NCBI RefSeq assembly: GCF_014203715.1
Contig: NZ_JACHJP010000012.1
Coordinates: forward strand, 186,001 to 250,000
Direction: 5' to 3'
Source of the DNA: Streptosporangium saharense
GTDB taxonomy: Bacteria > Actinomycetota > Actinomycetes > Streptosporangiales > Streptosporangiaceae
DNA length: 64,000 nucleotides
Part shown: one piece after another, positions 17,901 through 25,047 of the stretch
How the letters are laid out: the number at the start of each line of letters is the position of its first letter
Position numbering within the stretch: the stretch's first letter is position 1
The notes under the pieces: generated by a model
The model's input: only the letters and a program-made list of their open reading frames with translations
What the model was told of the DNA's origin: nothing
Databases searched by the model: none
Made by a program: the position numbers and the translations under genes

Positions 17901-18297
17901 GCGGGACACCGTCGTGGGCGACCTGGACGCGCTCGACGCCCTCGACCTCCGGTTGCTGAACCTGAGGGGATGCCCGGTGGAGGACCTTTCGCCGCTGGCC
18001 CGTCAGCGTGATCTTGAGAGCCTGATTCTCGACAGTGTGGAGATCTCCGACCTCGGCCCGCTGGCCGGCCTGTCGAAACTCGACAACATTTCTCTGGAGG
18101 GCTGCTCCGGGGTGACGGACCTGTCGCCGCTCACGTCCCTGGCCCGGCTGCGGTTCGTCGACGTGCGGGGGACGGCGCCCGACCTCGATCTGGCCCCACT
18201 GGCCGGGAAGCCGGGACTTGAGGTGCACGCGGACCCCACCCAGGAACTCCGCAACGCCCACCTCCTGCACCGCAGCGCGAAGATCACGCGGTTCTAG
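14935..18297 (+). CDS. NACHT-LRR (NLR-like) STAND NTPase with N-terminal helical domain
   Basis: A 1120-residue protein, counted from ATG 14935, which has GAGGAG four bases upstream; a TTG at 14902 is an alternative. Residues 1 to about 190 are helical (MSGLEAVVAAAGKAVAERAL, then LYDVLLDECLDCLLRIV), like the NACHT N-terminal helical domains of actinobacteria. The NACHT NTPase follows: Walker A GDAGSGKS at 297-304, Walker B LLLVDGVDEL around 376-385, sensor TSRP, then PLLAAMLCAL and the winged-helix segment FVHRTVQEYLAAKQAADD. From about 805 to 1095 there are roughly a dozen leucine-rich repeats of the form LxxLxxLxLxxc. Bacterial NACHT proteins of this layout are related to animal NLRs, and several protect against phage. 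No effector enzyme domain is seen. GC and codon use match the host, so it looks resident. Confidence 0.9.
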   Translation: MSGLEAVVAAAGKAVAERALREGLAARTDRAERAADLTELIRTGFPDRFVRRSLERQLGAIADGVERRIAVLAEQEYGGLSENDRAAVLHEVVAALRSADLSDGALMAADMDPVKLARDLRNTLGDPNRQLGEAGARLYDVLLDECLDCLLRIVSQLPQYLPRATTETLGRMTAVEERIAALGQQVTSGLARLPVRSLDAPTGTQDDAEFERRYLEHLSTTLDEVELFGVRVENYRPRATLSVAYISLSVSPEDRSRERVPERMRFADLTEAGGRHEAATLRVESALGRSRRVLLRGDAGSGKSTLLRWLSVTAARGGFAGDLAPWQGRVPFFVKLRSHPSGKLPGPEDLLADVAAPLAGRMPEGWAHRILDAGRALLLVDGVDELAVRHRPAVRQWLGGLLAAYPGTVSVVTSRPAAADARWLAEEGFSPVLLEPMTPTDLRELVRQWHIAMRGSRSLPCEPERLDEYEGALLARFESSPHLRALATTPLLAAMLCALNLDRGKQLPRNRMGLYEAALELLLERRDAERGIAAEVTLEPEQKVRILQDLAWQLAVWGRSELSSATALRRVEERIGTMPRVEASARAVLDHLLQRSGVIREPVPGRIDFVHRTVQEYLAAKQAADDADVEPLVERAHLDQWRETVVMAAGHANAPVRRDLLGGLLDRIDGQDKHARRLRLLVAGCLETIQELPRDLEERVEACLAEVIPPRNAAEARVLALAGEEILRRLPDDLGGLSQTRAAATVRTCWLINGQRALRRLAGYGGDPREKVQRELIAGWDYFDPDRYATEVLADAPLLKGRVVARNSRLLGKLHHLKLLRDLRLTCSVSGGLDFLRGLPELRGLTVYYLDSVDEAALDAVGGLTRLEWLTITAESSLPADLEPLTRLSQLRHLNLSGHSFTGDLAFLDAMPRLEILSLAGLESIDDFRPVARQTELVRLHLRNAPHLRDPAFLASFPHLHGLVLTGTHLEGGLRALVGHCPRLRTLSLRDTVVGDLDALDALDLRLLNLRGCPVEDLSPLARQRDLESLILDSVEISDLGPLAGLSKLDNISLEGCSGVTDLSPLTSLARLRFVDVRGTAPDLDLAPLAGKPGLEVHADPTQELRNAHLLHRSAKITRF

Positions 18298-19325
18298 CCC
18301 TCAGAAACCGGGGCGGCGCGGTGTTCGGTGATCCAGGTGTCGATCCTGTCCCACTGGTCGAACAGCCAGGTGATGCGTTCCTCCCGGCCCTCGGGGACGT
18401 CTTCCGCCCGCACCCGCCACCACCCCGCCCTGATCTCCGCCCGTACCGGCAGCCTGTGCCAGATGTCGCCGAGGGTGACCAGGTCGTCCAGGCCGGTGTG
18501 GGCGACGAAGACCACGTCGGCGGTGGGGCAGGCCTCGATGGCGGCCAGGGCGCCGTTGGGGCGGGGCGGCAGCAGGTGTTCGAGGCGCCGGGCGCGGGCG
18601 GCCTCCTCGCGCAGCCCCCGGTCCTCCAGGCGGAGGATGGCCCGTCTGCGGCGTTTCGGGGTGAAGTTGCCCCCCTCGGGGAAGATCACCAGGGCGTCGT
18701 CGGGGTCCATGTCCGAGGCCAGGCGGCGGATCTCGGTGATGACGCCGCCCGTCTCGGCGTCGGGCGGGACGAAGGCGTTCGGCAGCCGGTTGACCATCAC
18801 GTCCAGGGACGGGTCGAGCTGCAGCGCCGCCTTCATCACGATCCTGGGGCGCCTGCCGTACCTCGTGAGCAGGTGGTGGACGAGCAGGACCGAATCGCCG
18901 GGGCCCGCGTGCCGGGACAGGACGATCACCGGCCGGGTCAGGCGGCGGGACAGCTCCTCCGAGGTCGCCCGCGGCTCGTCGATCTCGACGCTGAGGCCGA
19001 AGATCCGTACGGCGGCGCCGTACACATTGGACAGCAGCCACTTGACCAGGGCGTAGTGGCGCTCCTCGCGTTCGTCGTGACTCAGCCGCCCGCCGAGGTC
19101 GATGATCCACAGCCACAGGCAGGCGATCAGCGCCATGGACTCCAGCGTCAACCACGACACCGCGAACCACACGAGCCGGGTGCCCCGCCGTTGCGGGGGC
19201 GGCAGCCGCAGTGAGGCCGCGGTGACCACGATCAGCCAGACCGGCAGGGTGAGCACCGCGGCCACGGTGAGCGCGATGACCAGGGGTGCCAGGACCAGAC
19301 GGCGGATGATGCGCGGAGGAAGCAC
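18294..19325 (-). CDS. 1-acyl-glycerol-3-phosphate acyltransferase-like membrane protein
   Basis: A 343-residue lipid acyltransferase. I choose GTG 19325 because AAGGAGG lies five bases upstream on the minus strand. An N-terminal hydrophobic stretch (LVLAPLVIALTVAAVLTLPVWLIVVTAASL) and a second (LTLESMALIACLWLWII) anchor it to the membrane. The PlsC-type catalytic motif H-x4-D is present as SRHAGPGD, and the substrate-binding motif as IFPEGGNFTP. It probably acylates a lysophospholipid or related acceptor. It is 19 bases downstream of a patatin-like phospholipase on the same strand, suggesting a deacylation/reacylation pair that remodels membrane lipids. Its stop overlaps the stop of the NACHT-LRR gene by four bases in convergent orientation. 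Confidence 0.87.
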   Translation of the reverse strand: MLPPRIIRRLVLAPLVIALTVAAVLTLPVWLIVVTAASLRLPPPQRRGTRLVWFAVSWLTLESMALIACLWLWIIDLGGRLSHDEREERHYALVKWLLSNVYGAAVRIFGLSVEIDEPRATSEELSRRLTRPVIVLSRHAGPGDSVLLVHHLLTRYGRRPRIVMKAALQLDPSLDVMVNRLPNAFVPPDAETGGVITEIRRLASDMDPDDALVIFPEGGNFTPKRRRRAILRLEDRGLREEAARARRLEHLLPPRPNGALAAIEACPTADVVFVAHTGLDDLVTLGDIWHRLPVRAEIRAGWWRVRAEDVPEGREERITWLFDQWDRIDTWITEHRAAPVSEG

Positions 19326-19344
19326 GGCCACCTCCTTCCAGTGG

Positions 19345-20175
19345 CTAGTGGGCCAGCTCGGCGAGATAGCGGGAGGAGGCGTCATAGGCCCGCCGGATAT
19401 ATCCGGATATTTGAGATGAGTCCCGATACCGCAGCTGGGACAGGTCCACCCCCGGCCTGTTCTCCGAGCCCGAGGGCATGACGTGCACCTCGACCCCCTC
19501 CGGCAGGGCGGCCATCTCCTCGGCGAAGCGGTGCCTGCGGGCGATCTCGAAGGCGATCAGGCCGACCTCCCAGGGGCGACGTGGAACGGTCAGCGGGCGT
19601 TCGATCCGGCCCACGTGCAGGACGTAGACGCGGCGGGCACCCAGGGCGACCGCCCGGCCGACCGGGATGCTGTGCACCAGGCCGCCGTCGAGGAAGTGGT
19701 CGTCGCCGACGCGGATCGGCGGCAGCAGGCCGGGCACCGCGCACGAGGCCAGGACCGCCTCGACCAGCGGCCCCTCGGTGAACCAGTGGGCGCGGGCGTG
19801 CTCGACGGAGGCGGCGACGCACTGGAACGGCACCGCCAGCTCCTCGATGCGGGAGACGGGCAGCGTCCTGGCCAGCAGCTCCCGCAGCGGTTCGGGGGAG
19901 TGCAGGTGGGTGCCGCTCTTGGCCAGCGTGGACAGCCGGGTGACCCACGACCCGGCGAAGGCCGTACGGACCACCTCCGAGCGCCACAGCGAGGTGAGGT
20001 GCCTGACCGCGTCGCCGGGGTGCGCGGCGAGCACCACGCCGTTCAGCGCCCCGACGGAGGTGCCGACGACCACGTCCGGCTTGACGCCCGCCTCGTCGAG
20101 CGCGCGCAGCATGCCCACCTCGTGGGCGCCGAGCACGCCCCCGCCACCGAGCACGAAGGCGGTGTCCACGTCCAT
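19345..20175 (-). CDS. Patatin-like phospholipase
   Basis: A 276-residue hydrolase starting at ATG 20175. The patatin marks are all present: oxyanion loop VLGGGGVLGAHEVGML near the N-terminus, the serine nucleophile in VGTSVGALNG, and the catalytic aspartate in FLDGGLVHS. There is no signal peptide, so it acts at the inner face of the membrane or in the cytoplasm, releasing fatty acids from phospholipids. It lies immediately upstream of the acyltransferase gene (19-base gap, same strand). The C-terminal region ends with DSSQISGYIRRAYDASSRYL, consistent with chromosomal RssA-type proteins rather than secreted toxins. Confidence 0.9.
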   Translation of the reverse strand: MDVDTAFVLGGGGVLGAHEVGMLRALDEAGVKPDVVVGTSVGALNGVVLAAHPGDAVRHLTSLWRSEVVRTAFAGSWVTRLSTLAKSGTHLHSPEPLRELLARTLPVSRIEELAVPFQCVAASVEHARAHWFTEGPLVEAVLASCAVPGLLPPIRVGDDHFLDGGLVHSIPVGRAVALGARRVYVLHVGRIERPLTVPRRPWEVGLIAFEIARRHRFAEEMAALPEGVEVHVMPSGSENRPGVDLSQLRYRDSSQISGYIRRAYDASSRYLAELAH

Positions 20176-20284
20176 GACTTCACGATAGACGGCCAGAGCC
20201 CGGCCGTTTCCCGTCGTCAAGTCTCGATCTTCGGTGATCTTTCCGGCAGATTCGGATGAGTCGGTACGGCAACGGGAGGCGATG

Positions 20285-21598
20285 ATGATCCGTAGGGCGG
20301 GGAAACACGCGGTCGTGCTGGGGGCGGGGGTGGGCGGACTGCTCACCGCGCGGGCGCTGACCGACTTCTACGACGGGGTGACGCTCGTCGAGCGGGACGA
20401 CCTGTCCGGGGAGGGCCGGGAGCCGCGCAGGGGTGTGCCGCAGGGCTTCCACGCCCACGCCCTGCTGCCGAGGGGCCTGCGGATCATCGAGGAGCTGTTC
20501 CCCGGCGTCACGGAGGAGATGGTCGCCGACGGGGCGGTGCCGTACGAGATGATCGTGCAGCTTCGGATGATCATGGGAGGGCACGAGTTCGCGCGGACGC
20601 CGACGGGGGAGCGGGGTATCTCGGCGACCCGGCCCTTCCTCGAACGGCACCTGCTGCGCAGGGCGCGGGAGCTGCCGACGGTGACCGTGCGGGACCGCAA
20701 CCAGGTCACCGGGCTTATGACGGACGTGGCGCGGGTCGCCGGGGCGCGGATCGCCGCCGCAGGACGGGCAGGGGATGAGGAGGAACTGCCCGCCGACCTC
20801 GTCGTGGACGCCATGGGCAGGGGAGGGCGGACGCTCGCCTGGCTGGAGACGATGGGGTTCGACCGTCCCGCCGAGGAGGTCGTCAAGGTCGAGGTGTCCT
20901 ACGCGACGTGGTACCTGCGCATTCCCGAGGGGGCGCTGGAGGAGCGGATGGTCCTCGTCGGCACCTACCCCGGCCAGCCGAAGGGGGCGGCGCTGTGTCA
21001 GGTCGAGGGGGACCGGTGGCTGGTGACGCTCGGCGGCAACGCGGGCGCGCGCCCGCCCGCCGACGCCGAGGAGTTCTTCGCCTGGGTCGAGGAGGTGGTG
21101 CCCGCCGACGTGGCCGAGGCGGTGCGCGCCGCCGAGCCGCTCGGCGAGATCGGGGTGGCGAGGATCCCGGCGAGCGTACGGCGTCGCTACGAGCGGCTGA
21201 CGCGCTTCCCCGAGGGGCTGCTGGTCGCCGGGGACGCCCTGTGCAACTTCAACCCGATCTACGGGCAGGGGATGGCGGTCGCCGCCCTTGAGGCGCTCGC
21301 GATGCGTGAGTGCCTCAGGGACGGCACCGAGGGCCTGGCCCGCCGCTACTTCACCGCGGCGGCCAGGGCCCTCGACCCCGCCTGGCAGCTCTCGACGGGC
21401 GCCGACCAGGCCATGCGCGAGGCGGGGGCGGCCAGGAGCCGGCAGGCCAGGCTCATGGGCGCCTACATCCGCAGACTGCAACGGGCCGCCGCCCACGACG
21501 CCGAAGCCGCCGTCGCCTTCACCCGCGTCACCGGCCTCCTCGACCCCCCATCCGCCCTCATGCGCCCCTCCGTCCTGTGGCGCGCGCTGCGCGGCTGA
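20285..21598 (+). CDS. FAD-dependent monooxygenase/oxidoreductase
   Basis: A 437-residue flavoprotein of the aromatic hydroxylase/geranylgeranyl reductase fold. The N-terminal dinucleotide-binding motif is AVVLGAGVGGLLTARAL. The second FAD motif is LLVAGDALCNFNPIYGQGMAVA, where the aspartate binds the ribityl chain. PADLVVDAMGRGG is the middle DG-like motif. The substrate cannot be told from the sequence; close relatives include epoxidases and hydroxylases acting on isoprenoid or polyketide compounds. GGGAGG precedes two adjacent ATGs (20282 and 20285), and the second gives better spacing. It is transcribed away from the patatin gene and converges with the quinone oxidoreductase with only three bases between the stops. 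Confidence 0.85.
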   Translation: MIRRAGKHAVVLGAGVGGLLTARALTDFYDGVTLVERDDLSGEGREPRRGVPQGFHAHALLPRGLRIIEELFPGVTEEMVADGAVPYEMIVQLRMIMGGHEFARTPTGERGISATRPFLERHLLRRARELPTVTVRDRNQVTGLMTDVARVAGARIAAAGRAGDEEELPADLVVDAMGRGGRTLAWLETMGFDRPAEEVVKVEVSYATWYLRIPEGALEERMVLVGTYPGQPKGAALCQVEGDRWLVTLGGNAGARPPADAEEFFAWVEEVVPADVAEAVRAAEPLGEIGVARIPASVRRRYERLTRFPEGLLVAGDALCNFNPIYGQGMAVAALEALAMRECLRDGTEGLARRYFTAAARALDPAWQLSTGADQAMREAGAARSRQARLMGAYIRRLQRAAAHDAEAAVAFTRVTGLLDPPSALMRPSVLWRALRG

Positions 21599-21601
21599 GC
21601 G

Positions 21602-22561
21602 TCAGGGAATCAGGAGAAGCTTTCCTGTGGTACGGCGGGCCTCCAGGTCCTGGTGGGCCTGGGCGGCCTCGGACAGGGGGTAGCGGGCGGAGATGTGGAC
21701 CCTGAGGTCGCCCGAGGCCACCCAGCCGAAGATGTCGGAGGCGCGCCAGGCCAGTTCGTCGCGGGTGGCGATGTAGGGGCCCATGCTGGGGCGGGTCAGG
21801 AACAGGGAGCCGCCCCTGGCCAGGACCTGCGGATCGACGGGCGGGACCGGGCCGCTGGCCTGGCCGTACAGGGCCATCATGCCGCGCGGGCGCAGTGAGG
21901 CGAGGCTCGCGTCGAAGGTGGCGGCGCCGACGCCGTCGTAGACGACGTGCACGCCGGAGCCGGTCAGGTCGCGCACCGCGTCGGCGAAGCCGTCGTAGCG
22001 CAGCACGTCGTCCGCGCCCGCCTGGCGGGCCAGGATCTCCTTCTCCTCGGTGGAGACCGTGCCGATCACCCGGGCGCCGCGCAGCTTCGCGATCTGGACG
22101 AGCAGCAGGCCGACGCCCCCGGCCGCCGCGTGCACCAGCACGTCGTCGCCGGGCTTCACCTCGTAGGTCGAGTGGGCCAGGTAGTGGGCGGTCAGCCCCT
22201 GCAGGGTCACCGCCGCGGCCTGCTCGGCGTCGATCCCGTCGGGTACGGCCAGCAGCTGTGAGGCGGGCACCACGGCCTTCTCCGCGTAGCTGCCCATCAC
22301 CCCGGCCCAGGCCACGGTGTCGCCGACGGACAGGCCAGTCACGTCCTCGCCGACGGCGGCGACGGTTCCGGCGCCCTCGTTGCCGAGGACGAAGGGCAGC
22401 GAGAGCGGGTAGCGGCCGAGACGGTGGTAGACGTCGATGAAGTTCACCCCGCTGGCGGCGACGTCGACCAGCACCTCACCGGGGTTCGGCTCCGGGTCCG
22501 GATGGTCGGTGTAGGTGAGGACCTCGGGACCGCCGGTCGCGGAGACGACTATGGCGCGCAT
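21602..22561 (-). CDS. Zinc-free quinone oxidoreductase (NADPH-dependent, medium-chain family)
   Basis: A 319-residue enzyme of the QorA type, which reduces quinones by one electron from NADPH. The N-terminal GroES-like domain has VAASGVNFIDVYHRLGRYPLSLPFVLGNEGAGTV; it lacks the cysteine zinc ligands of alcohol dehydrogenases. The Rossmann motif is VHAAAGGVGLLLVQ, followed by VIGTVSTEEK. The ATG at 22561 has AAGGAG nine bases upstream on the minus strand. It lies 55 bases after the protein kinase gene on the same strand and may be cotranscribed with it. Confidence 0.92.
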   Translation of the reverse strand: MRAIVVSATGGPEVLTYTDHPDPEPNPGEVLVDVAASGVNFIDVYHRLGRYPLSLPFVLGNEGAGTVAAVGEDVTGLSVGDTVAWAGVMGSYAEKAVVPASQLLAVPDGIDAEQAAAVTLQGLTAHYLAHSTYEVKPGDDVLVHAAAGGVGLLLVQIAKLRGARVIGTVSTEEKEILARQAGADDVLRYDGFADAVRDLTGSGVHVVYDGVGAATFDASLASLRPRGMMALYGQASGPVPPVDPQVLARGGSLFLTRPSMGPYIATRDELAWRASDIFGWVASGDLRVHISARYPLSEAAQAHQDLEARRTTGKLLLIP

Positions 22562-22616
22562 GGTGCTGGCTCCTTCGCTCGTTGGATGGTTCCGATCGTC
22601 CCCAACCCCGCGAAGG

Positions 22617-24350
22617 TCACTCGCTGTTCCCGCCCGAGGGCTTCGGAGAGGTCACGCCGCGCATGGTGAAGTTGTCGAAGGACGCCCTGAGCGTCGCGCT
22701 GCTCTTCTCGCCGACCCTGGCGAGCACGCCGACCTGGCCGCTGGGCAGCGGGTTGGCGTCCAGGACGCTCCCGACCTGCCTGCCGTCGACCCACATGGTC
22801 AGCCGGACGCCGTCGGGGCCGCCCGCGCACTCGGCCTGGATGCGCACCGGGCCCTTCTCGGGGAGATCGACGGGGACCGCCTTGATCAACTCGCCGCCGC
22901 CGCTCCTGACGGCCTTGCGGATGCGGGCCGTGCCGAGGGTGTCGACCAGGAACTCGTAGCGGGTCGCCTCGTAGCTCTCCTCACCACGGCAGAACAGGCC
23001 GTACTCGCCCTGTCCCTCGCTGCCCGCGCGGGGCCCGGCGTCGACGCCGAGCAGGAAGCGGTCGGGGATGACCGGGGTAGGGCTGGCCATGGGGTCGGGG
23101 GTCGTGGGCGGGGCGGTCAGGAAGCCGATCGGCGCCTTCTGCCGTCCCACGGGGTAGCCGCCGTCCACGTCGACGGCGTAGAAGCCGTCGGGCGAGTAGC
23201 CGTACCTGTCGTCGACGCCGTCGTAGACGCCGCCGCTCCAGCCGTTGCCGCTCTGGGTGAAGTCCTCCTGGTAGAGCAGGGGGAGGCTCTCCGGGGGCCC
23301 GCCCGAGGACAGGGTGAGGAACAGGGCTGCTCCTCCTGCCACCACGGCCAGGGCGGTGACCGCGCCGATCACGACGGTCCTGGTGGTACGGCGCGGCCTG
23401 GGGGCGGGGGTGCCCGGAGGGACGGTCGTCCCGAGCGGCTGGTTCGCGCCCCACACTGCCGTCCCGCCCGCCGCGGTGAGTCCCGGCGCCGCCGGGTCGC
23501 GCTGCCAGGCGGCCTGGACGGAGTCGGCGGCCTGCTCGTGTGGGGCGGCGCGGCCAACAAGGCTGTCGAGGATCTGCTGGGAGGTCGGCCTGTGCCGGGG
23601 GTCCTTGGCGATGGCGTGGATCACCAGTTCGCGCAGCGGTCCTTCGAGGCCGTCGAGGGTGGGCTCGGTGTTGAGCACCTGGTAGAGCACCGACGGCAGG
23701 CTCTCCCCGCCGAAGGGCGCCCTGCCGCTGGCGGCGAAGGCGAGCAGGCAGCCCCAAGAGAAGACGTCGCAGGCCGCGGAGAGCGGTTCGCCGCGCAGTG
23801 CCTCGGGAGCCATGTAGCGGGGGGTGCCGAGGATCTCGCCGGTCCCGGTGATGCCGCCGAGGGTGTCGAGCGCGCGGGCGATGCCGAAGTCGATCACCCG
23901 GGGGCCGACGGGGGAGAGCAGCACGTTGGAGGGCTTGAGGTCGCGGTGCACCACCCCGGCGGCGTGGATGGCGGCCAGCGCGGTCGCCACGCCGACGGCG
24001 AGCGAGTCGAGGCTGGAGCCGCGCAGCGGCCCCCCGTTCTGCACGGCCTCCTCAAGGTTGGGGCCGGGGACGTACTCGGTGACGACGTAGAGCTGGTCGC
24101 CGTCGAGCGCGGTCTCGATCACGGCGGCCGTGCAGAATCTGCGCACCCGCTGGGCGGCGTCGGCCTCGCGGCGGAAACGCATCCTGAACTGGTCGTGGCG
24201 GCTGTACTCGGGGTTGATGACTTTGATGGCGACACGCTGACCGTCGGGTGCCTCACCGAGGTAGACGGTGCCCATCCCCCCTCTGCCGAGCTGGCCCAGC
24301 ACCCTGTATTGCCCTATTTGGAAGGAATCACCCGCATTCACATCGTTCAC
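22617..24350 (-). CDS. Receptor-type Ser/Thr protein kinase with extracytoplasmic jelly-roll domain
   Basis: A 577-residue Hanks-type kinase. The start GTG at 24350 gives MNDVNAGDSFQIGQYRV. The kinase domain has the glycine loop LGRGGMGTVYLG, lysine 43 in VAIKV, the catalytic loop HRDLKPSN, the metal-binding DFGIA and the APE motif as MAPEAL. A proline-rich linker leads to one transmembrane helix (TVVIGAVTALAVVAGGAALFL). The outer C-terminal domain begins LYQEDFTQSGNGWSGG and ends ATLRASFDNFTMRGV, the pattern of a concanavalin-like jelly-roll ligand domain rather than PASTA repeats. It probably senses a carbohydrate or other surface ligand. The ligand and the phosphorylated targets are unknown. 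Confidence 0.9.
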   Translation of the reverse strand: MNDVNAGDSFQIGQYRVLGQLGRGGMGTVYLGEAPDGQRVAIKVINPEYSRHDQFRMRFRREADAAQRVRRFCTAAVIETALDGDQLYVVTEYVPGPNLEEAVQNGGPLRGSSLDSLAVGVATALAAIHAAGVVHRDLKPSNVLLSPVGPRVIDFGIARALDTLGGITGTGEILGTPRYMAPEALRGEPLSAACDVFSWGCLLAFAASGRAPFGGESLPSVLYQVLNTEPTLDGLEGPLRELVIHAIAKDPRHRPTSQQILDSLVGRAAPHEQAADSVQAAWQRDPAAPGLTAAGGTAVWGANQPLGTTVPPGTPAPRPRRTTRTVVIGAVTALAVVAGGAALFLTLSSGGPPESLPLLYQEDFTQSGNGWSGGVYDGVDDRYGYSPDGFYAVDVDGGYPVGRQKAPIGFLTAPPTTPDPMASPTPVIPDRFLLGVDAGPRAGSEGQGEYGLFCRGEESYEATRYEFLVDTLGTARIRKAVRSGGGELIKAVPVDLPEKGPVRIQAECAGGPDGVRLTMWVDGRQVGSVLDANPLPSGQVGVLARVGEKSSATLRASFDNFTMRGVTSPKPSGGNSE

Positions 24351-24390
24351 GGCCACACCTAACCACCACATCCGCCATTGCACGAACGGC

Positions 24391-25047
24391 TCAGCCTACC
24401 GAGATCTCTCCCGACACCAGCCTCCGGAGCATCGTGACGTCGATCTTTTCCAGGCTGTTCACGGAGAGCACGCCGTACGGCACGGCACGTTCCCGGGAAA
24501 CGTACACCGCCCTGCATCCCGCGGTCAGGGCCGAGGTCAGGCCGACGGGGCTGTCCTCGACGGCCACGCACAGGGCGGGATCGACGCCGAGCAGGGTGGC
24601 GGCCAGCAGGTAGGGATCGGGCGCGGGTTTGCCCCTGACGACGTCCTCGGCGGCGACGACCAGGCGGAAGCGCTCCGCCCCGACCACGCCGAGCACCGGC
24701 TCGACGACGCGCCGGGAGGAGGCGGTGACCAGGGCGGTCGGCACCCCGGCCGAGGCCAGGCCGTCCAGCAGTGCGAGCGCGCCGGGCAGCGGCGTCACCC
24801 CGTGGGCGACCAGGCGGGCGAACCCCTCGGTGAGCCGTTCGCTGATCCACCCGAGGGAGACGCCGGGCCGCCGCAGGTGGGCCGCGGTGTGCTCGGCGGG
24901 ACGGCCGTGCACGTGGTCGGGATCTACCTCGCCGGGCCGCAGGCCGAGTTCGGCCGCGACCTCGGCGCACGCCTGCCGCCACAGCCCCTCGGTGTCCACG
25001 ACGGTGCCGTCCATGTCGAACAGGACGGCCCTCAGCTCAGGATTCAC
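24391..25047 (-). CDS. HAD-superfamily hydrolase, beta-phosphoglucomutase-like
   Basis: A 218-residue cytoplasmic phosphatase or mutase. It has the HAD motif I FDMDGTVVDTEG with the aspartate nucleophile, motif II LVTASSR, motif III lysine in VRGKPAPDPYL, and motif IV VEDSPVGLTSALTAGC. The helical cap between motifs I and II (type C1) is that of beta-phosphoglucomutase and related sugar phosphatases. The GTG at 25047 overlaps the end of the ABC ATPase gene by 11 bases, so it is the last gene of the importer operon. That position suggests it acts on the imported compound or its phosphorylated product. Confidence 0.88.
   Translation of the reverse strand: MNPELRAVLFDMDGTVVDTEGLWRQACAEVAAELGLRPGEVDPDHVHGRPAEHTAAHLRRPGVSLGWISERLTEGFARLVAHGVTPLPGALALLDGLASAGVPTALVTASSRRVVEPVLGVVGAERFRLVVAAEDVVRGKPAPDPYLLAATLLGVDPALCVAVEDSPVGLTSALTAGCRAVYVSRERAVPYGVLSVNSLEKIDVTMLRRLVSGEISVG

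Noticed and set aside
14935..18297. NACHT-LRR gene as cargo of the tRNA-Arg island
   Set aside because: It lies outside the att repeats, beyond the tRNA and the cobD-cobQ genes, and its base composition matches the host.
24391..25047. Phosphonoacetaldehyde hydrolase (PhnX)
   Set aside because: The cap region and motifs fit the phosphoglucomutase-like HAD group, and no transaminase gene (PhnW) is present, so a specific PhnX call is not supported.
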